From assembly GCF_000190755.2 (NCBI RefSeq), contig NZ_JH109152.1, positions 2,613,576 through 2,677,575 of the forward strand: a DNA stretch of 64,000 bases, in the 5' to 3' direction. The translations under genes and the position numbers were made by a program. The notes beneath the pieces were generated by a model. It had not been told where the DNA came from and did no database searches. It saw only the letters and a program-made list of their open reading frames with translations. How positions within the stretch are numbered: position 1 is the stretch's first letter; each line of letters opens with the position of its first letter. Origin of the DNA: Methylobacter tundripaludum SV96 (GTDB taxonomy: Bacteria; Pseudomonadota; Gammaproteobacteria; Methylococcales; Methylomonadaceae). Shown here piece after piece: positions 46,327 to 56,700 of the stretch.

Positions 46327-47169
46327 ATGCGCATAGTTAATACCGTATTAGAATTACGCGATGCCGTTAGAGCGTGGCGCTTGGCAGGACAGAGCGTTGC
46401 ATTGGTGCCAACGATGGGCAATTTGCACGCGGGGCATCTAACGCTGGTGAATGAAGCCAAAAAAAAAGCGGATCGGGTGGTTGTCAGTATCTTTGTAAAC
46501 CCTACCCAGTTTGGCGTCGGCGAGGATTTTGAGACCTATCCCCGCACCGAGCGTGAAGATCAGGAAAAGCTTGATGCCTCCGGTGCGGATTTGTTGTTTC
46601 AACCGGCTGTTTCAGAAGTTTATGCGCCGGATGCCAAGACGGTCGTGTCGGTAGCCGGTCTGTCCGAACAGTATTGCGGCGCGTCCAGGTCGGGGCATTT
46701 TGACGGTGTTGCAACGGTTGTTTGTAAATTATTCAATATGGTGCAACCGGATGTCGCCTTATTTGGCTTAAAAGATTTTCAGCAGTTGACGGTGATACGG
46801 ACGATGGTCAGGGATTTGAATATTCCTGTTGAAATAATCGGCGTAGAAACGGTTCGGGAAGAAAGCGGCTTGGCGATGAGTTCCAGAAACGGCTATTTAA
46901 CCGCAGAGGAAAAAACAGTCGCTGCAAAATTGTATCAGTCCTTATGCGTTGCGCGTGATGCGGTTTTGGCGGGGCAGCAATCTTATGAGGAAATAGAGCA
47001 CAGGGCGTTGCTGTTTTTGCAGGAATCAGGTTTTCAGCCGGATTATTTTAGTGTGTGCAGGATGAGTGATTTAAAAAAAGCAGGGACGGATGATATGGAG
47101 CTGGTTTTGCTGACGGCGGCAAGGCTCGGCAAAACTCGGTTAATCGATAATATTTGCTTTTCCAGATAG
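46327..47169 (+). CDS. panC: Pantothenate synthetase
   Basis: It joins pantoate and beta-alanine with ATP. The 280-residue protein shows VPTMGNLHAGHLTLV (HIGH-like motif), VSIFVNPTQFG, GHFDGVATVVCKLFNMVQPD, FGLKDFQQL and the KMSKS-like MSSRNGYL. It is directly downstream of panB and supplies the step that uses the PanD product. Confidence 0.97.
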   Translation: MRIVNTVLELRDAVRAWRLAGQSVALVPTMGNLHAGHLTLVNEAKKKADRVVVSIFVNPTQFGVGEDFETYPRTEREDQEKLDASGADLLFQPAVSEVYAPDAKTVVSVAGLSEQYCGASRSGHFDGVATVVCKLFNMVQPDVALFGLKDFQQLTVIRTMVRDLNIPVEIIGVETVREESGLAMSSRNGYLTAEEKTVAAKLYQSLCVARDAVLAGQQSYEEIEHRALLFLQESGFQPDYFSVCRMSDLKKAGTDDMELVLLTAARLGKTRLIDNICFSR

Positions 47170-47271
47170 GCATTAGCAGAATTTGTGCGGTTTGGAAAAT
47201 GCTAAAAGTTGATGCATTGTTGCTAATAATGGATAATGCGCGGTTCTCAAGGGTATTTATAGTGTTTTATT

Positions 47272-47658
47272 ATGCAAATCACGATGCTTAAAGCGAAATT
47301 ACATAGAGCCACGGTGACTCATTCAGAATTGGGTTATGAGGGTTCTTGTGCGATTGACAGCAATATTCTCGACTTGTCTGGTATCAGGGAATACGAGCAG
47401 ATACAGATTTACAATATCAACAATGGTGCGCGTTTTACAACTTATGCCATTCGTGCCGAAGCAGGATCGGGGTTGTTTTCAGTTAATGGTGCGGCTGCCC
47501 GTCTGGCGTGTCCCGGTGACCTGATTATTGTTTGCGCATTTGCAATATTGGATCAAAAGGAAGCGGAAAATCATAAGCCTACCCTGATTTATTTTAATGA
47601 AAAGAACCAGGTTCAGCGTTCGGCCAGTTCCATTCCCGTTCAGGCTGCCTCTGCCTGA
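47272..47658 (+). CDS. panD: Aspartate 1-decarboxylase
   Basis: It makes beta-alanine from aspartate. It is a pyruvoyl enzyme that cleaves itself at Gly24-Ser25, visible in [14 protein letters not shown]. The 128-residue length is standard. It comes ~100 bases after panC and completes panBCD. Confidence 0.96.
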   Translation: MQITMLKAKLHRATVTHSELGYEGSCAIDSNILDLSGIREYEQIQIYNINNGARFTTYAIRAEAGSGLFSVNGAAARLACPGDLIIVCAFAILDQKEAENHKPTLIYFNEKNQVQRSASSIPVQAASA

Positions 47659-48088
47659 TTGCCTGTATTGGAGGCTGTTTTTGAGCATTCCCGGATTAGC
47701 GCGGGCAATGTCTTGAATGAATAAGTAGAATTATCAACAGGGTAGGGTTTTTTCACTGGAAATCTGCATAGCTCTCAGTATGCATGGGGGCTCGGATATT
47801 GTCCTGATGGCAGGCATATTGAAAAGCTTGTGTTGCTCTACCTCCTGCATCCATGCTCACGCCCCTTGCCTACATAATCCACATGAATGTGGTGAATGCA
47901 GATATTGCATAACGCCATGGATGGCGTGTAGTAGAGTAATGCAGGGGCGTAATTACCGAGGAGCAAGTATCTGCCGCTGCAGCAAAACTGCCGCTAAAAA
48001 GCGGCAGTAATAATAGAGCTGTTAAGTCCGCGGCTAAAAAACGGTTTACATGCCTCTTTTTGAAGCAGCAGCATAATGCTTGCTGGCT
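47659..48088. other. Non-coding stretch with dispersed repeats
   Basis: No gene is supported here. About 47815-47880 carries the repeat shared with prlC (GTTGCTCTACCTCCTGCATC), followed by CACGCCCCTTGCCTACATAA, which also resembles the argH-hemC spacer repeat. A palindrome (CCACATGAATGTGG) lies at about 47879-47892. A terminator-like hairpin is at 47987-48008. Confidence 0.6.
47987..48008 (-). terminator. Terminator of fliW
   Basis: An 8-bp stem (47987-47994 with 48001-48008) of the form ACTGCCGC/GCGGCAGT is followed on the minus strand by TTTTGCT. It lies ~80 bases beyond the fliW stop. Confidence 0.6.
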
Positions 48089-48544
48089 TTACGCACTTTC
48101 AGAAACGTTAATTTCATTACTAACGTCAGTCAACGTTATGCTTTGTTCTACTTGAGTAAGCACTTTTTGCAGACCTATTTTCTTTGCACTGTTAATAACC
48201 AGCGGAGATTTAATGGAGCCTTTAACGGTGGGCTGATCGGATTCGTCTTTAAGCAGAATGATCAAGATAAGTGCGTCGGCGGTATCTTCAATTCCCAATG
48301 TGGCTTCTTCTGCATCGCTTAATAAAAAGTTGTAATTGATATTGAACATAGACGGCTGAGCAACTGAAAAGATAAGAGATTCATCATCTAATGATTGAAG
48401 CCAGAAAATGAGGGGATTGCCGCCTTCCTGATGAAATAGCTTGAAACGGGTTTGATCTTCAAAGCCTGGGATTCCGTTAGGGAAGCTAATGATAGTGCTG
48501 GGGTCAATGGTTTGTTCGCCGAAAAAACTTGATTTAATTTCCAT
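48089..48544 (-). CDS. fliW: Flagellar assembly factor FliW
   Basis: A 151-residue protein that binds flagellin and antagonises the RNA-binding regulator CsrA, tying flagellin synthesis to secretion. The family pattern is FGEQTIDPSTIISFPNGIPGFEDQTRFKLF, followed by FWLQSLDDESLIFSVAQP and the ILIILLKDE strand. No csrA is in the window. It is on the same strand as flgT and flgP just upstream. Confidence 0.93.
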   Translation of the reverse strand: MEIKSSFFGEQTIDPSTIISFPNGIPGFEDQTRFKLFHQEGGNPLIFWLQSLDDESLIFSVAQPSMFNINYNFLLSDAEEATLGIEDTADALILIILLKDESDQPTVKGSIKSPLVINSAKKIGLQKVLTQVEQSITLTDVSNEINVSESA

Positions 48545-48621
48545 GATGGACTCTGGTAAATGTAAAGTAAATATATAGTCTAAAGCTATCAGTATAGCAA
48601 TGCTAGCTTGTGATGAACTGT

Positions 48622-49848
48622 TTACCAGGATTTCACCCAGTCGCCAACCTTGACGCCCAGTTCACGGGCGGGGACTTCCAAACTGCCTATAGAGTAACGC
48701 GGAGTGATAGTGTGGATGGTCAGTACGCCGGCCGGTTGCTTGTCTTTACCTATAAAACCGAGGCCGCCATCAAGATTTAAGTCATCCCCGCCCGTACTAT
48801 AAACCACTAGCTGATCCCCGACATTAATTTTTTCCTGCGCACCCGCATTAATAAACACTTTATTATCCTTGATTTCAACAATACGGGTTGTAAAGGGGTA
48901 GCAACTTAATGTCCTGCGAATATCAGTGCTTGCCTGATCTATAATTCGGGCTATTTTTGCACCGGTTGAGGTGGAGTTAAAACGCTCGCTCCCTACCGTA
49001 TAAGTTGCGGGGATCCATACGTCGCCGATGACGGTATCAACATAACGCTGTTGGAACAGTAATGCGCCGGTAAATCCGTCATGTACATAAGCATCAATTC
49101 CAATGCCGCGTCTGGCTACAACTTCGCGGGCCAAGCTTCTGGCGAATGCCAAAGGTCCTGCGCCGCTCATGTATTCGGTGGATTCGACTTCCAAATCCCT
49201 AATCACGCCCGATAGCACGAATTGCACACCGTTTGACGCGGCTATTTGCATCACTTTTGAGGGGCGGTAAGCCGCTTGGTCTTGTGATTCCGGGGCCAAG
49301 TCGGCTCTCGGATATAAATTGATATTGGTGGCGTTGGTACCGATAAAATCGCCGGATTCGATTAAAAGATTATTAAGCTCGCGTGGAATGCCGCTATATA
49401 AATCCTGTGTTTCATAACCGGTTACCTGCTCTTGCTTAACTAAAGGGAAGGCTGTTGCGATAATGCGTTTGCGATGGTGGGCGGTACAGGAATTGTCGGC
49501 GGATAACTCCACCATGGCTACAACATGATAAACGTTATCGGTAGTCCATTCCTTGATGATTTTAGTATTGCTCACGTCAGCAGCGGTGCGCATGGAAACG
49601 GTATCGAGCGAAACGTTATTTTGGCTGACCAAAGTCTGGCTGTGAATATTAACGGACGATTGCAGGGATGCCTGACGGATGGCATCCTGCAATGCTTGTT
49701 TTTTAGCTAATAGGGGCATGCCTTTGTTAATGGCCGCCTGACCTTCAACGGTGACAGTATTAGCACGCGCCTGAGGTTGGACATTGGCACAGGACAGGCC
49801 TAGTAAAATTACCGATACCAAGATGCATTTGAATAATATTTTTGCCAT
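48622..49848 (-). CDS. flgT: FlgT-like flagellar H-ring protein
   Basis: A 408-residue secreted protein with a signal peptide (FKCILVSVILLGLSCANVQPQARA). FlgT builds the H ring around the basal body of polar flagella in Vibrio. The N-terminal domain (VEGQAAINKGMPLLAKKQALQDAIRQA) and the middle domain (LSGVIRDLEVES...RRGIGIDAYVHDGFTGALLFQQRY) follow the family, as does the C-terminal beta-barrel-like part (INVGDQLVVYS). The identification rests on these patterns and on flgP upstream. Confidence 0.85.
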   Translation of the reverse strand: MAKILFKCILVSVILLGLSCANVQPQARANTVTVEGQAAINKGMPLLAKKQALQDAIRQASLQSSVNIHSQTLVSQNNVSLDTVSMRTAADVSNTKIIKEWTTDNVYHVVAMVELSADNSCTAHHRKRIIATAFPLVKQEQVTGYETQDLYSGIPRELNNLLIESGDFIGTNATNINLYPRADLAPESQDQAAYRPSKVMQIAASNGVQFVLSGVIRDLEVESTEYMSGAGPLAFARSLAREVVARRGIGIDAYVHDGFTGALLFQQRYVDTVIGDVWIPATYTVGSERFNSTSTGAKIARIIDQASTDIRRTLSCYPFTTRIVEIKDNKVFINAGAQEKINVGDQLVVYSTGGDDLNLDGGLGFIGKDKQPAGVLTIHTITPRYSIGSLEVPARELGVKVGDWVKSW

Positions 49849-50001
49849 TGACTAAACCGGTTTGTTGCGGTGAGTAATTACCAGCCGTCATTAAACGCTA
49901 TTTAAGACAATTTTCAAAGCGAGTGTTTGTGGCGTAACCGTTTTATAAACCGCTCAGGAATACAAAAAAGTTACGCCTCCAATAACTTGGTTTTGGTCGG
50001 A

Positions 50002-50646
50002 TTATTTCCGATTAAATCCCTTGGTATTAGGATAGCTGTAACAATCTATGGCATTACATCCTGGATTAATGCTCGATACCTTGGGTGGGTTTTGGTCAAA
50101 ACTGGGCGCCGGACTTTCCGGGTTTTGTTGGAGACACTGGTTAATCAATTCGCTTGAACCGTTGATACATTCATAGAATCTCGGTGTCAAATCAAGCTCT
50201 ACAACCGTTTCAAAAGTATCATCTCCCGCGTAGATGTCGCTGCCGATAGGTGAGGTTCTTTTTACTCTTGCTCCGCGCAAATAGGCATTAAGATAAACCT
50301 GGTAACTGTCATGAGTGACTTGCATATTTTCGACAGCAGTCTGGCCGCGCAATTGAATGCCGTTAAGCTGCTCGGCCAAACTTCTGTAAGCATCCATTTT
50401 AGATGCCCTCATGGCCATTAATTTAATTTGCGAGCGCGAATACCGATCGCTTTTTTCGACGGTGCCATAGCCTATGGCGCTTATAGTTTTATGCGGCAGA
50501 AATACAGTCGGCGGCGCTTTGGCAGTCGTGCAAGCGGTCATCAATAAGCTGACGACTAACCCCGCTATCGTCAGGGATGGTGTGCGTGTCGCAAGCTTGC
50601 CTGGAACGGGCGTGGCGAATGCGGGTTTTAAATATTTAATGTTCAC
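50002..50646 (-). CDS. flgP: FlgP-like outer-membrane lipoprotein (LPP20 family)
   Basis: A 214-residue lipoprotein with lipobox LLMTACTT (Cys ~39) and an LPP20 core: ISAIGYGTVEKSD, MAMRASKMDAYRSLAEQLNG, ARVKRTSPIGSDIYAGDDTFETVVELDL. In Vibrio and Campylobacter FlgP forms a basal-body disc or H-ring component with FlgT/FlgO. The stretch before the membrane helix is unusually long (~25 residues, ATPVPGKLATRTPS) and contains a repeat-like DNA segment, so it could have been lengthened by repeat insertion. The C-terminus is extended and Pro/Asn-rich. Confidence 0.8.
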   Translation of the reverse strand: MNIKYLKPAFATPVPGKLATRTPSLTIAGLVVSLLMTACTTAKAPPTVFLPHKTISAIGYGTVEKSDRYSRSQIKLMAMRASKMDAYRSLAEQLNGIQLRGQTAVENMQVTHDSYQVYLNAYLRGARVKRTSPIGSDIYAGDDTFETVVELDLTPRFYECINGSSELINQCLQQNPESPAPSFDQNPPKVSSINPGCNAIDCYSYPNTKGFNRK

Positions 50647-50779
50647 GGTACTTACTCCTGTGTCGGTTTTTCAATATAGCGGCTGATAAGCCCATTTCTT
50701 AAGTTTTTTAGCGTGCTATTTTTGTTACAGGATATGACCGCATTGCATCTCAAGCCTGTTCTCCTGTATCCTGCACCGC

Positions 50780-51247
50780 ATGCAAATAAATCTGATTTCA
50801 GTAGGGAATCGTATGCCGGGTTGGGTTCAGCAGGGCTACGATGAATATGCCAAACGGCTGCCCCGTGAATGCGAATTGGTGCTTAAGGAAATTGCGCCGG
50901 GCAAACGGACCAAAAACAGCGATGTCGCCAGGATTGTCAAAGAGGAAGGAGAACGGATGATCGCGGCTATTCCGCAAAGCACGCATATCGTAACCCTGGA
51001 CATCCCCGGCAAACCCTGGACGACGCCCGAATTGGCGGAAGCGATGCAGCGCTGGCTGGAAAGCGGGCAGCATGTCTCGTTGTTGATCGGCGGGCCGGAA
51101 GGTCTGGCGGATTCGGTCAAACAACTGGCGCGGGAATCATGGAGTTTATCGAAACTGACCTTTCCCCATCCGCTGGTGCGTATCGTTGTCGCCGAACAGC
51201 TTTATCGTGCCTGGAGCATTCTCCACAACCATCCTTATCATCGCTAA
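50780..51247 (+). CDS. rlmH: 23S rRNA pseudouridine1915 N3-methyltransferase
   Basis: A SPOUT methyltransferase of 155 residues acting on assembled ribosomes. It shows [32 protein letters not shown] and the knot [25 protein letters not shown] ending HPYHR. Its stop overlaps the maf ATG by one base (TAATG). Confidence 0.96.
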   Translation: MQINLISVGNRMPGWVQQGYDEYAKRLPRECELVLKEIAPGKRTKNSDVARIVKEEGERMIAAIPQSTHIVTLDIPGKPWTTPELAEAMQRWLESGQHVSLLIGGPEGLADSVKQLARESWSLSKLTFPHPLVRIVVAEQLYRAWSILHNHPYHR

Positions 51248-51822
51248 TGACTGCACAGATTATTCTTGCCTCAGCCTCTCCTCGCCGACAGGAATTATTG
51301 GATCAGATTAAGGTTGCTTATAGAGTCAATCCGGTCGATCTTGACGAGACGCCTTTGCCCAATGAAACGCCGCTGGACTATGTGCAGCGACTGGCCGCCG
51401 AGAAGTCGGCGGCATGCCTCGCGCAATTGGGCGACAGCTTGCCGGTTCTGGCCGCGGATACCGCCGTGGTTTTGGGCGAGCTGATTATGGGAAAACCCAA
51501 AGACCGGGAGGATGCGCTTGCCATGTTAAGACAGTTGTCCGGTAAAATGCACCGGGTTTATAGCGCGATTTCGCTCAGGGGCCGGGAACATGGTCAAGCG
51601 GTCAGTATTACCGAGGTGACTTTCAGAGCGCTGACGGAATGCGAAATAGCGGCCTACTGGCAAAGCGGCGAACCGGTCGATAAAGCCGGGAGTTATGCAA
51701 TTCAAGGCATGGGCGGCGTATTTGTAGAGTCGATAAGCGGCAGTTTTTCCGGCGTAGTCGGTTTGCCGTTGTTTGAAACTGCGGATCTTTTATCCAGGCA
51801 AGGTATCGAGTTTTTCAAATGA
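51247..51822 (+). CDS. maf: Maf-family nucleotide pyrophosphatase
   Basis: A 191-residue house-cleaning pyrophosphatase of non-canonical or excess nucleotides. The signature ILASASPRRQELLDQI is at the start, with VLAADTAVVL, GKPKDREDA and DKAGSYAIQGMGGVFV. The start is ATG 51247 and not the upstream in-frame ATG 51139, which lies within rlmH. The substrate (dTTP/UTP against other) is not decided here. It overlaps rng by 4 bases. Confidence 0.95.
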   Translation: MTAQIILASASPRRQELLDQIKVAYRVNPVDLDETPLPNETPLDYVQRLAAEKSAACLAQLGDSLPVLAADTAVVLGELIMGKPKDREDALAMLRQLSGKMHRVYSAISLRGREHGQAVSITEVTFRALTECEIAAYWQSGEPVDKAGSYAIQGMGGVFVESISGSFSGVVGLPLFETADLLSRQGIEFFK

Positions 51823-53273
51823 GTGAAGAAATTTTAATCAATGTTACCCCGCCAGAGACGCGCGTTGCGGTTATTGAAAACGGCGTCCTGCAGGAATTGA
51901 TCATTGAAAGAACCCGGCAGCGGGGCTTGGTGGGTAACATTTATAAAGGTGAAGTGTGCAGGGTTCTGCCCGGTATGCAGGCGGCTTTCGTCGATATTGG
52001 CCTGCCCAGGGCGGCGTTTTTACATCTTTCCGACTTGTGCGCCAAGGATCTGGAAAAAAAAGCTTCGGAAAACATTGAGCATTACCTGCATGAGGGTCAG
52101 CATATTATCGTGCAGGTGGTCAAAGATCCTTTGGGCAGCAAAGGCGCACGCTTAACCACGGAAATATCGATTCCGTCGCGGTTTCAGGTCTACATGCCTT
52201 ACGCGCACAATTCCGGCGTATCCCAGCGGATTGAATGCGAGACCGAGCGCGTCCGGTTAAGAACTTGCCTTGACACTTTCAGGCTGGAGAATAAATGCGG
52301 CGGCTTTATCGCAAGAACCGCGGCAGAATGCGTGGATGAAACGGTATTGATTGCCGATATGACGTTTTTGCTGAAATTGTGGGAGTCAATAGCCGCCAAA
52401 ATTGCCGGAGCCAAGCCCAAGCAGTTTATCCACAAGGATTTGCCGCTGAGCATCAGAACCTTGAGGGACTTGTATCGGGAAGGCATAGAAAGAGTCCGGG
52501 TGGATTCAAGGGAGACCTATCATCGCCTGGTTGAATTTGCGGAGATTTTTGCGCCGGAAATCGTGCCGGTTATCGAACATTACACCGGCGAGTGCCCGGT
52601 ATTCGATATTTACAGCGTCGAAGATGAAATCCAAAAAGCGCTGGAGCGCAAAGTCAACCTGAAATCGGGCGGGCATCTGGTGTTCGATCAGACCGAATCA
52701 ATGACCACAGTTGACGTGAATACCGGCGGCTATGTCGGCGGCCGTAACCTCGAAGAGACTATATTTAAAACCAACCTTGAAGCGGCGCAAACCATTTCCA
52801 GACAGCTCAGGCTCCGAAACCTCGGCGGCATCATTATTATCGATTTTATCGATATGCAAAGCGAGGATCATAAAAAACAGGTTTTGCAGGCGTTCGAGCG
52901 GCATCTTGAAAAAGACCACGCGAAAACCAACATTACTGAAGTATCGGTGCTGGGGTTGGTGGAAATGACCCGCAAAAGAACCCGTGAAAGTCTGGAACAT
53001 ATACTTTGCGAACCTTGTAGCGCCTGCGGCGGTCGAGGCGTTTTGAAGACCGCAGAATCCATGTGCCTGGAAATATTTCGGGAGATTATTCGTGAAGTTC
53101 GGCAGTACAAAGTTAAGAAGATACTGGTTCTGGCATCCAATGAAGTTGTGGAGATGCTGCTTGATGAGGAAGCGGATATGCTGGCTGAACTGGAAGTCTT
53201 CTTGAGCGTACGCATCAAGTTCAGGGCCGAGGCTGAATACAATCAGGAGCAGTATGATGTGGTGTTGCTTTAA
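51819..53273 (+). CDS. rng: Ribonuclease G
   Basis: An endonuclease maturing the 5' end of 16S rRNA. The 484-residue protein has an S1 domain (GLVGNIYKGEVCRVLPGMQAAFVDIGL), then the catalytic DNase-I-like part with VDVNTGGYVGGRNLEETI (Mg-binding aspartate) and IIIIDFIDMQ. The zinc-link CEPCSACGGRG near the C-terminus is intact. It lacks the long C-terminal scaffold of RNase E. rlmH-maf-rng are joined by overlaps. Confidence 0.96.
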   Translation: MSEEILINVTPPETRVAVIENGVLQELIIERTRQRGLVGNIYKGEVCRVLPGMQAAFVDIGLPRAAFLHLSDLCAKDLEKKASENIEHYLHEGQHIIVQVVKDPLGSKGARLTTEISIPSRFQVYMPYAHNSGVSQRIECETERVRLRTCLDTFRLENKCGGFIARTAAECVDETVLIADMTFLLKLWESIAAKIAGAKPKQFIHKDLPLSIRTLRDLYREGIERVRVDSRETYHRLVEFAEIFAPEIVPVIEHYTGECPVFDIYSVEDEIQKALERKVNLKSGGHLVFDQTESMTTVDVNTGGYVGGRNLEETIFKTNLEAAQTISRQLRLRNLGGIIIIDFIDMQSEDHKKQVLQAFERHLEKDHAKTNITEVSVLGLVEMTRKRTRESLEHILCEPCSACGGRGVLKTAESMCLEIFREIIREVRQYKVKKILVLASNEVVEMLLDEEADMLAELEVFLSVRIKFRAEAEYNQEQYDVVLL

Positions 53274-53710
53274 GGCGCAGGGCAGTATGTGCGACAAAAT
53301 ACAATAGAACGTAGATGAATATGATGAGTGTGGATAATCAGGCAATTAAGGCACATGCACAAAATAACTTGAGCAAGTTGCCAATAGCCGGAGTGCAGGC
53401 TTCGCCTGCAAACGCAAGCAAAGCTTGCACTCCCGCTGAAAACTTACGGCGCGGGTTGTTCAAGTTATTTCATGCTTATTCCTAAGCGGGGCGAGATTTG
53501 TAAAACCCGCCTCTAACGTTTAAACGATAACAATGCGCTTAAGCAACGCAAAACGTTTCGGCCGTAGCTGTGCTCCGTCCGTCTTGGGATTATTTAATCC
53601 AGCATCCTGAAAATCTTATTTAACATAGTTATCAGCGTTCCATTTTTCGATCTTGAATTGTTAGTCATGAATCTTTCGCCTTTCGTCCTTCGCCTTTAGC
53701 CTTATCTTTA
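53274..53710. other. Gap between rng and the YhdP-like gene, with a palindromic repeat
   Basis: Within this 437-base gap, 53390-53433 is a compound palindrome: outer arms GGAGTGCA (53390-53397) and TGCACTCC (53426-53433), with an inner hairpin GCAGGC-TTC-GCCTGC. The core AGCAAAGCTTGCACTCC matches the repeat family of the argH-hemC spacer and hemX. Further on is a CTTTCGCCTTTCGTCCTTCGCC tract (~53664) akin to 59225-59295. No gene is seen. Confidence 0.6.
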
Positions 53711-56700
53711 ATGATCCATCATATTACGCGTGCAACGCGGCATCTCATTTTCTGGTCTTTGATCGCGGCAGCTATCGGCTTGACTGGCGTACGCTTGCTC
53801 TTGTCGGGGATTGAGCACTATAAGTCCGATTTGGCGACCAGTATCAGCGCACTTGTCGGCACGCCGGTAACAATAGGCCGTCTGGGCGCAAAAATGCGCG
53901 GATTTAATCCTGAACTGATATTAAAAGACATTGCTGTTTCATCCCAGGCTGCCCCAGTCCATCCCCCTTCGGGCGCTACACAGGCAAATCCGCTCCAGGC
54001 GGATTTATCATCCGCCGCACCCACCGGGAACGAAGAGCCCGCTATCCAGTTTAATGAGATACGGTTGGGCATTAACTTACTGGATATGCTGGTCAGAAGG
54101 GATTTATTGTCATCGTCATGGGTCACTTTGGTGGGGGCCAAGCTTGCCATTAAACGGCAACAGGACGGCAGCATCGTTATTGTCGGTTTAAAAGCCAGTG
54201 GTGGACAGCCGCAGTGGTTATTGCAGGGTGGGAAATACGAAGTCTTGCAAAGCGAAATTATCTGGCAGGATGAAGCAAGCCGTGCTCGACCGTTGTTGTT
54301 TAATGGGGTGGATCTGGCGATCAGCAATCAGGGCGAGCATCATCGGCTCAATATGCTGATGAAGTTGCCGAAAAGAGTCGGCAACGCATTAAGAGTATCC
54401 ATGGATTTTAAAGGCAACGTTTTTGAGCCTTCAACTATTGAGGGTCGCGTTTATATAGAGGGACAAGCCGTTTTATTGCCTGAATTGGCCGCGCTCGGGC
54501 AAGCTTCAGTCGGGGATCGAATACATATCAATGCCGGCACCGGCGACTTTAAAATCTGGGGCGATTGGCGGCAAGCGCAGCTGACGTCAATGGATGTTGC
54601 GGCACAAATTCAACAGATGACGCTGGTTCGGCAGGATAAGCGGGAATTTTCTGTTAAACAGCTGAAAACCCGCCTTCACTGGGGACTCAATGACGCAGGC
54701 AAGCAATGGCAACTCGATGTAAACGACTTTTCACTGGAAACTCAGGATAATCCCAAAGATGTCGTTAAAAAATGGCCTGCCGCCGTATTCAGCGTTTCCG
54801 GGCAGCGCAGGGATGATGCTGCTTTGCATAAATTAGCGCTGTATGTTGAACGAGTGGACTTGCAGGAAGCGTCCGAGCTGGCGCAGTTCTTTGCCCCCTT
54901 GCCGGATGAACAGGCTAACACCCTGGCGCAAGCCCGGTTACAAGGAACGCTGGAGAATTTCTCCTTGTTCGCCGATCCTGATACAAAGTCGGTTGCCCTG
55001 AACGGCAGGTTTGCCAAAATCGGTGTTGCGTCGTTGTTGTCAGTTCCCGGCATAGAGAATTTGACCGGCCAAATAAAGGGTAGTGAAAAACAGGGCGTTA
55101 TTACGCTTGCGACTAAAGATGCCCGGCTGATAGCGCCGGATCTGTTCCGCGAAATTTTGCCGGTCAATCGTCTTCAAGGCACGCTCGACTGGCAGCAGGC
55201 GGATGATGCCTGGTCTGTATCCAGCCCCATGATTGAACTGGATTCCTTGAGTTTTCAGAGCAAAACCCGGTTTCGGATCGATATTCCCAAAACAGGTAAA
55301 CCCGTTTTTATGGATCTGCAAAGCGCATTTGCCGGCGAAGACGCAAGCGAGGTCAAACATTATTTGCCGGTGGGCATTATGGAGAAAGGTGTCGTTGCCT
55401 GGCTGGATAGCGCCTTTGTTGGCGGTAGCATGACCAACGGCGGCTTGTTGGTTTACGGTAACCTGAACGATTTTCCGTTTAACAGTGCGCCGGGCGTTTT
55501 TGAAGCGGTATTTAACGGCGAGCAGTTTGATTTGTCATACGCTCCCGAATGGCCTCACATTACCGGTATGAATGCCGAGGTCATGTTTTCGCAGGACAGT
55601 CTCAAGGTTAATGTCCTGCAAGGGCAATCCGGTAACGTGATCATTAAGCAAGCCGAAGTTACTATTCCGAAGTTGAATAAAAGCAAGCACTTGCTGATTC
55701 AGGGCGAGGCTGAAAGCGGCATTGACCAGGTTTTGGCCTTTATGCAGCAGACGCCGCTGAGCTCGCCGGTGGATTCGCTGCTGGAAGCCATTACCCCGCA
55801 AGGAAATACCCTGGTAACGCTGGATCTTAAAATCCCCTTGGTTGACGGCGCGCCAACCAAGGTCGATGGCATGGCGCAGTTGAAAGATGCCCGATTGATG
55901 GTGAAGTCGCTGGATCTGCCGGTCAGCAAAATTAACGGCGAACTCAAATTCAATGAGCAGGGCGTTTATAGCGACACCATCCGTGCCGCGGCCTTGGGTC
56001 ATCCGATACAAATCAACATTAAAAGTTCGGAGAGTCAAACCACCGTCAACGTCGAGGGTAGCGCCGGGGTTAGCGACCTACAGGCGCAATTTGACATGCC
56101 TTGGTGGAAAATCGCTTCCGGGACAACAGATTATCAGTTAAAACTGGAGCTGCCTCACGGAAATATTGCTCCGGAGCTTGTCGTCGAGTCGATGCTGTCC
56201 GGCGTGTCACTCGATTTGCCTGAGTCATTGGCTAAGACGCGGGAACAAAAAATACCTTTGTCGTTGACGTTTAGCTTAGGCGATAAACAGTTATTACCGC
56301 TGATGCTAAATTACGACAATAAACTGAAAGCGGCTATTCAGTTGGATACCAGGCAGAAGACTCTCTATTCAGGGCATGTCCTGGTGGGGACCGGTGAGGT
56401 CGCCCAGACTCAGGAAGCAGGATTAAAGCTGGAGATCAATCGTGAGCGGTTGGCATTGCAAGACTGGTTGGGCTTGGCTGCTGCCCAAGGCGCGGGAGAT
56501 GGTGTCAGGGAACTGAAGATTCACAGCGATCATGCGTTGTGGAAGAAAACCGATATAGGTCTTTTCGATCTGGCCTTGAAGCATAATGACAGCTATTGGA
56601 CCGGGGCTATAGCCGGATCATTCGCAAAGGGAAAAATCCGGATTCCTGTTGATTTTACTAATCCGCCGGGAGCGGATTTGCACGCGCAGCGCCCGAAGGG

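Noticed and set aside
53274-53710. Possible small RNA or tRNA in the gap before yhdP
   Set aside because: The palindrome at 53390-53433 explains the structure; no cloverleaf or T-loop sequence was found.
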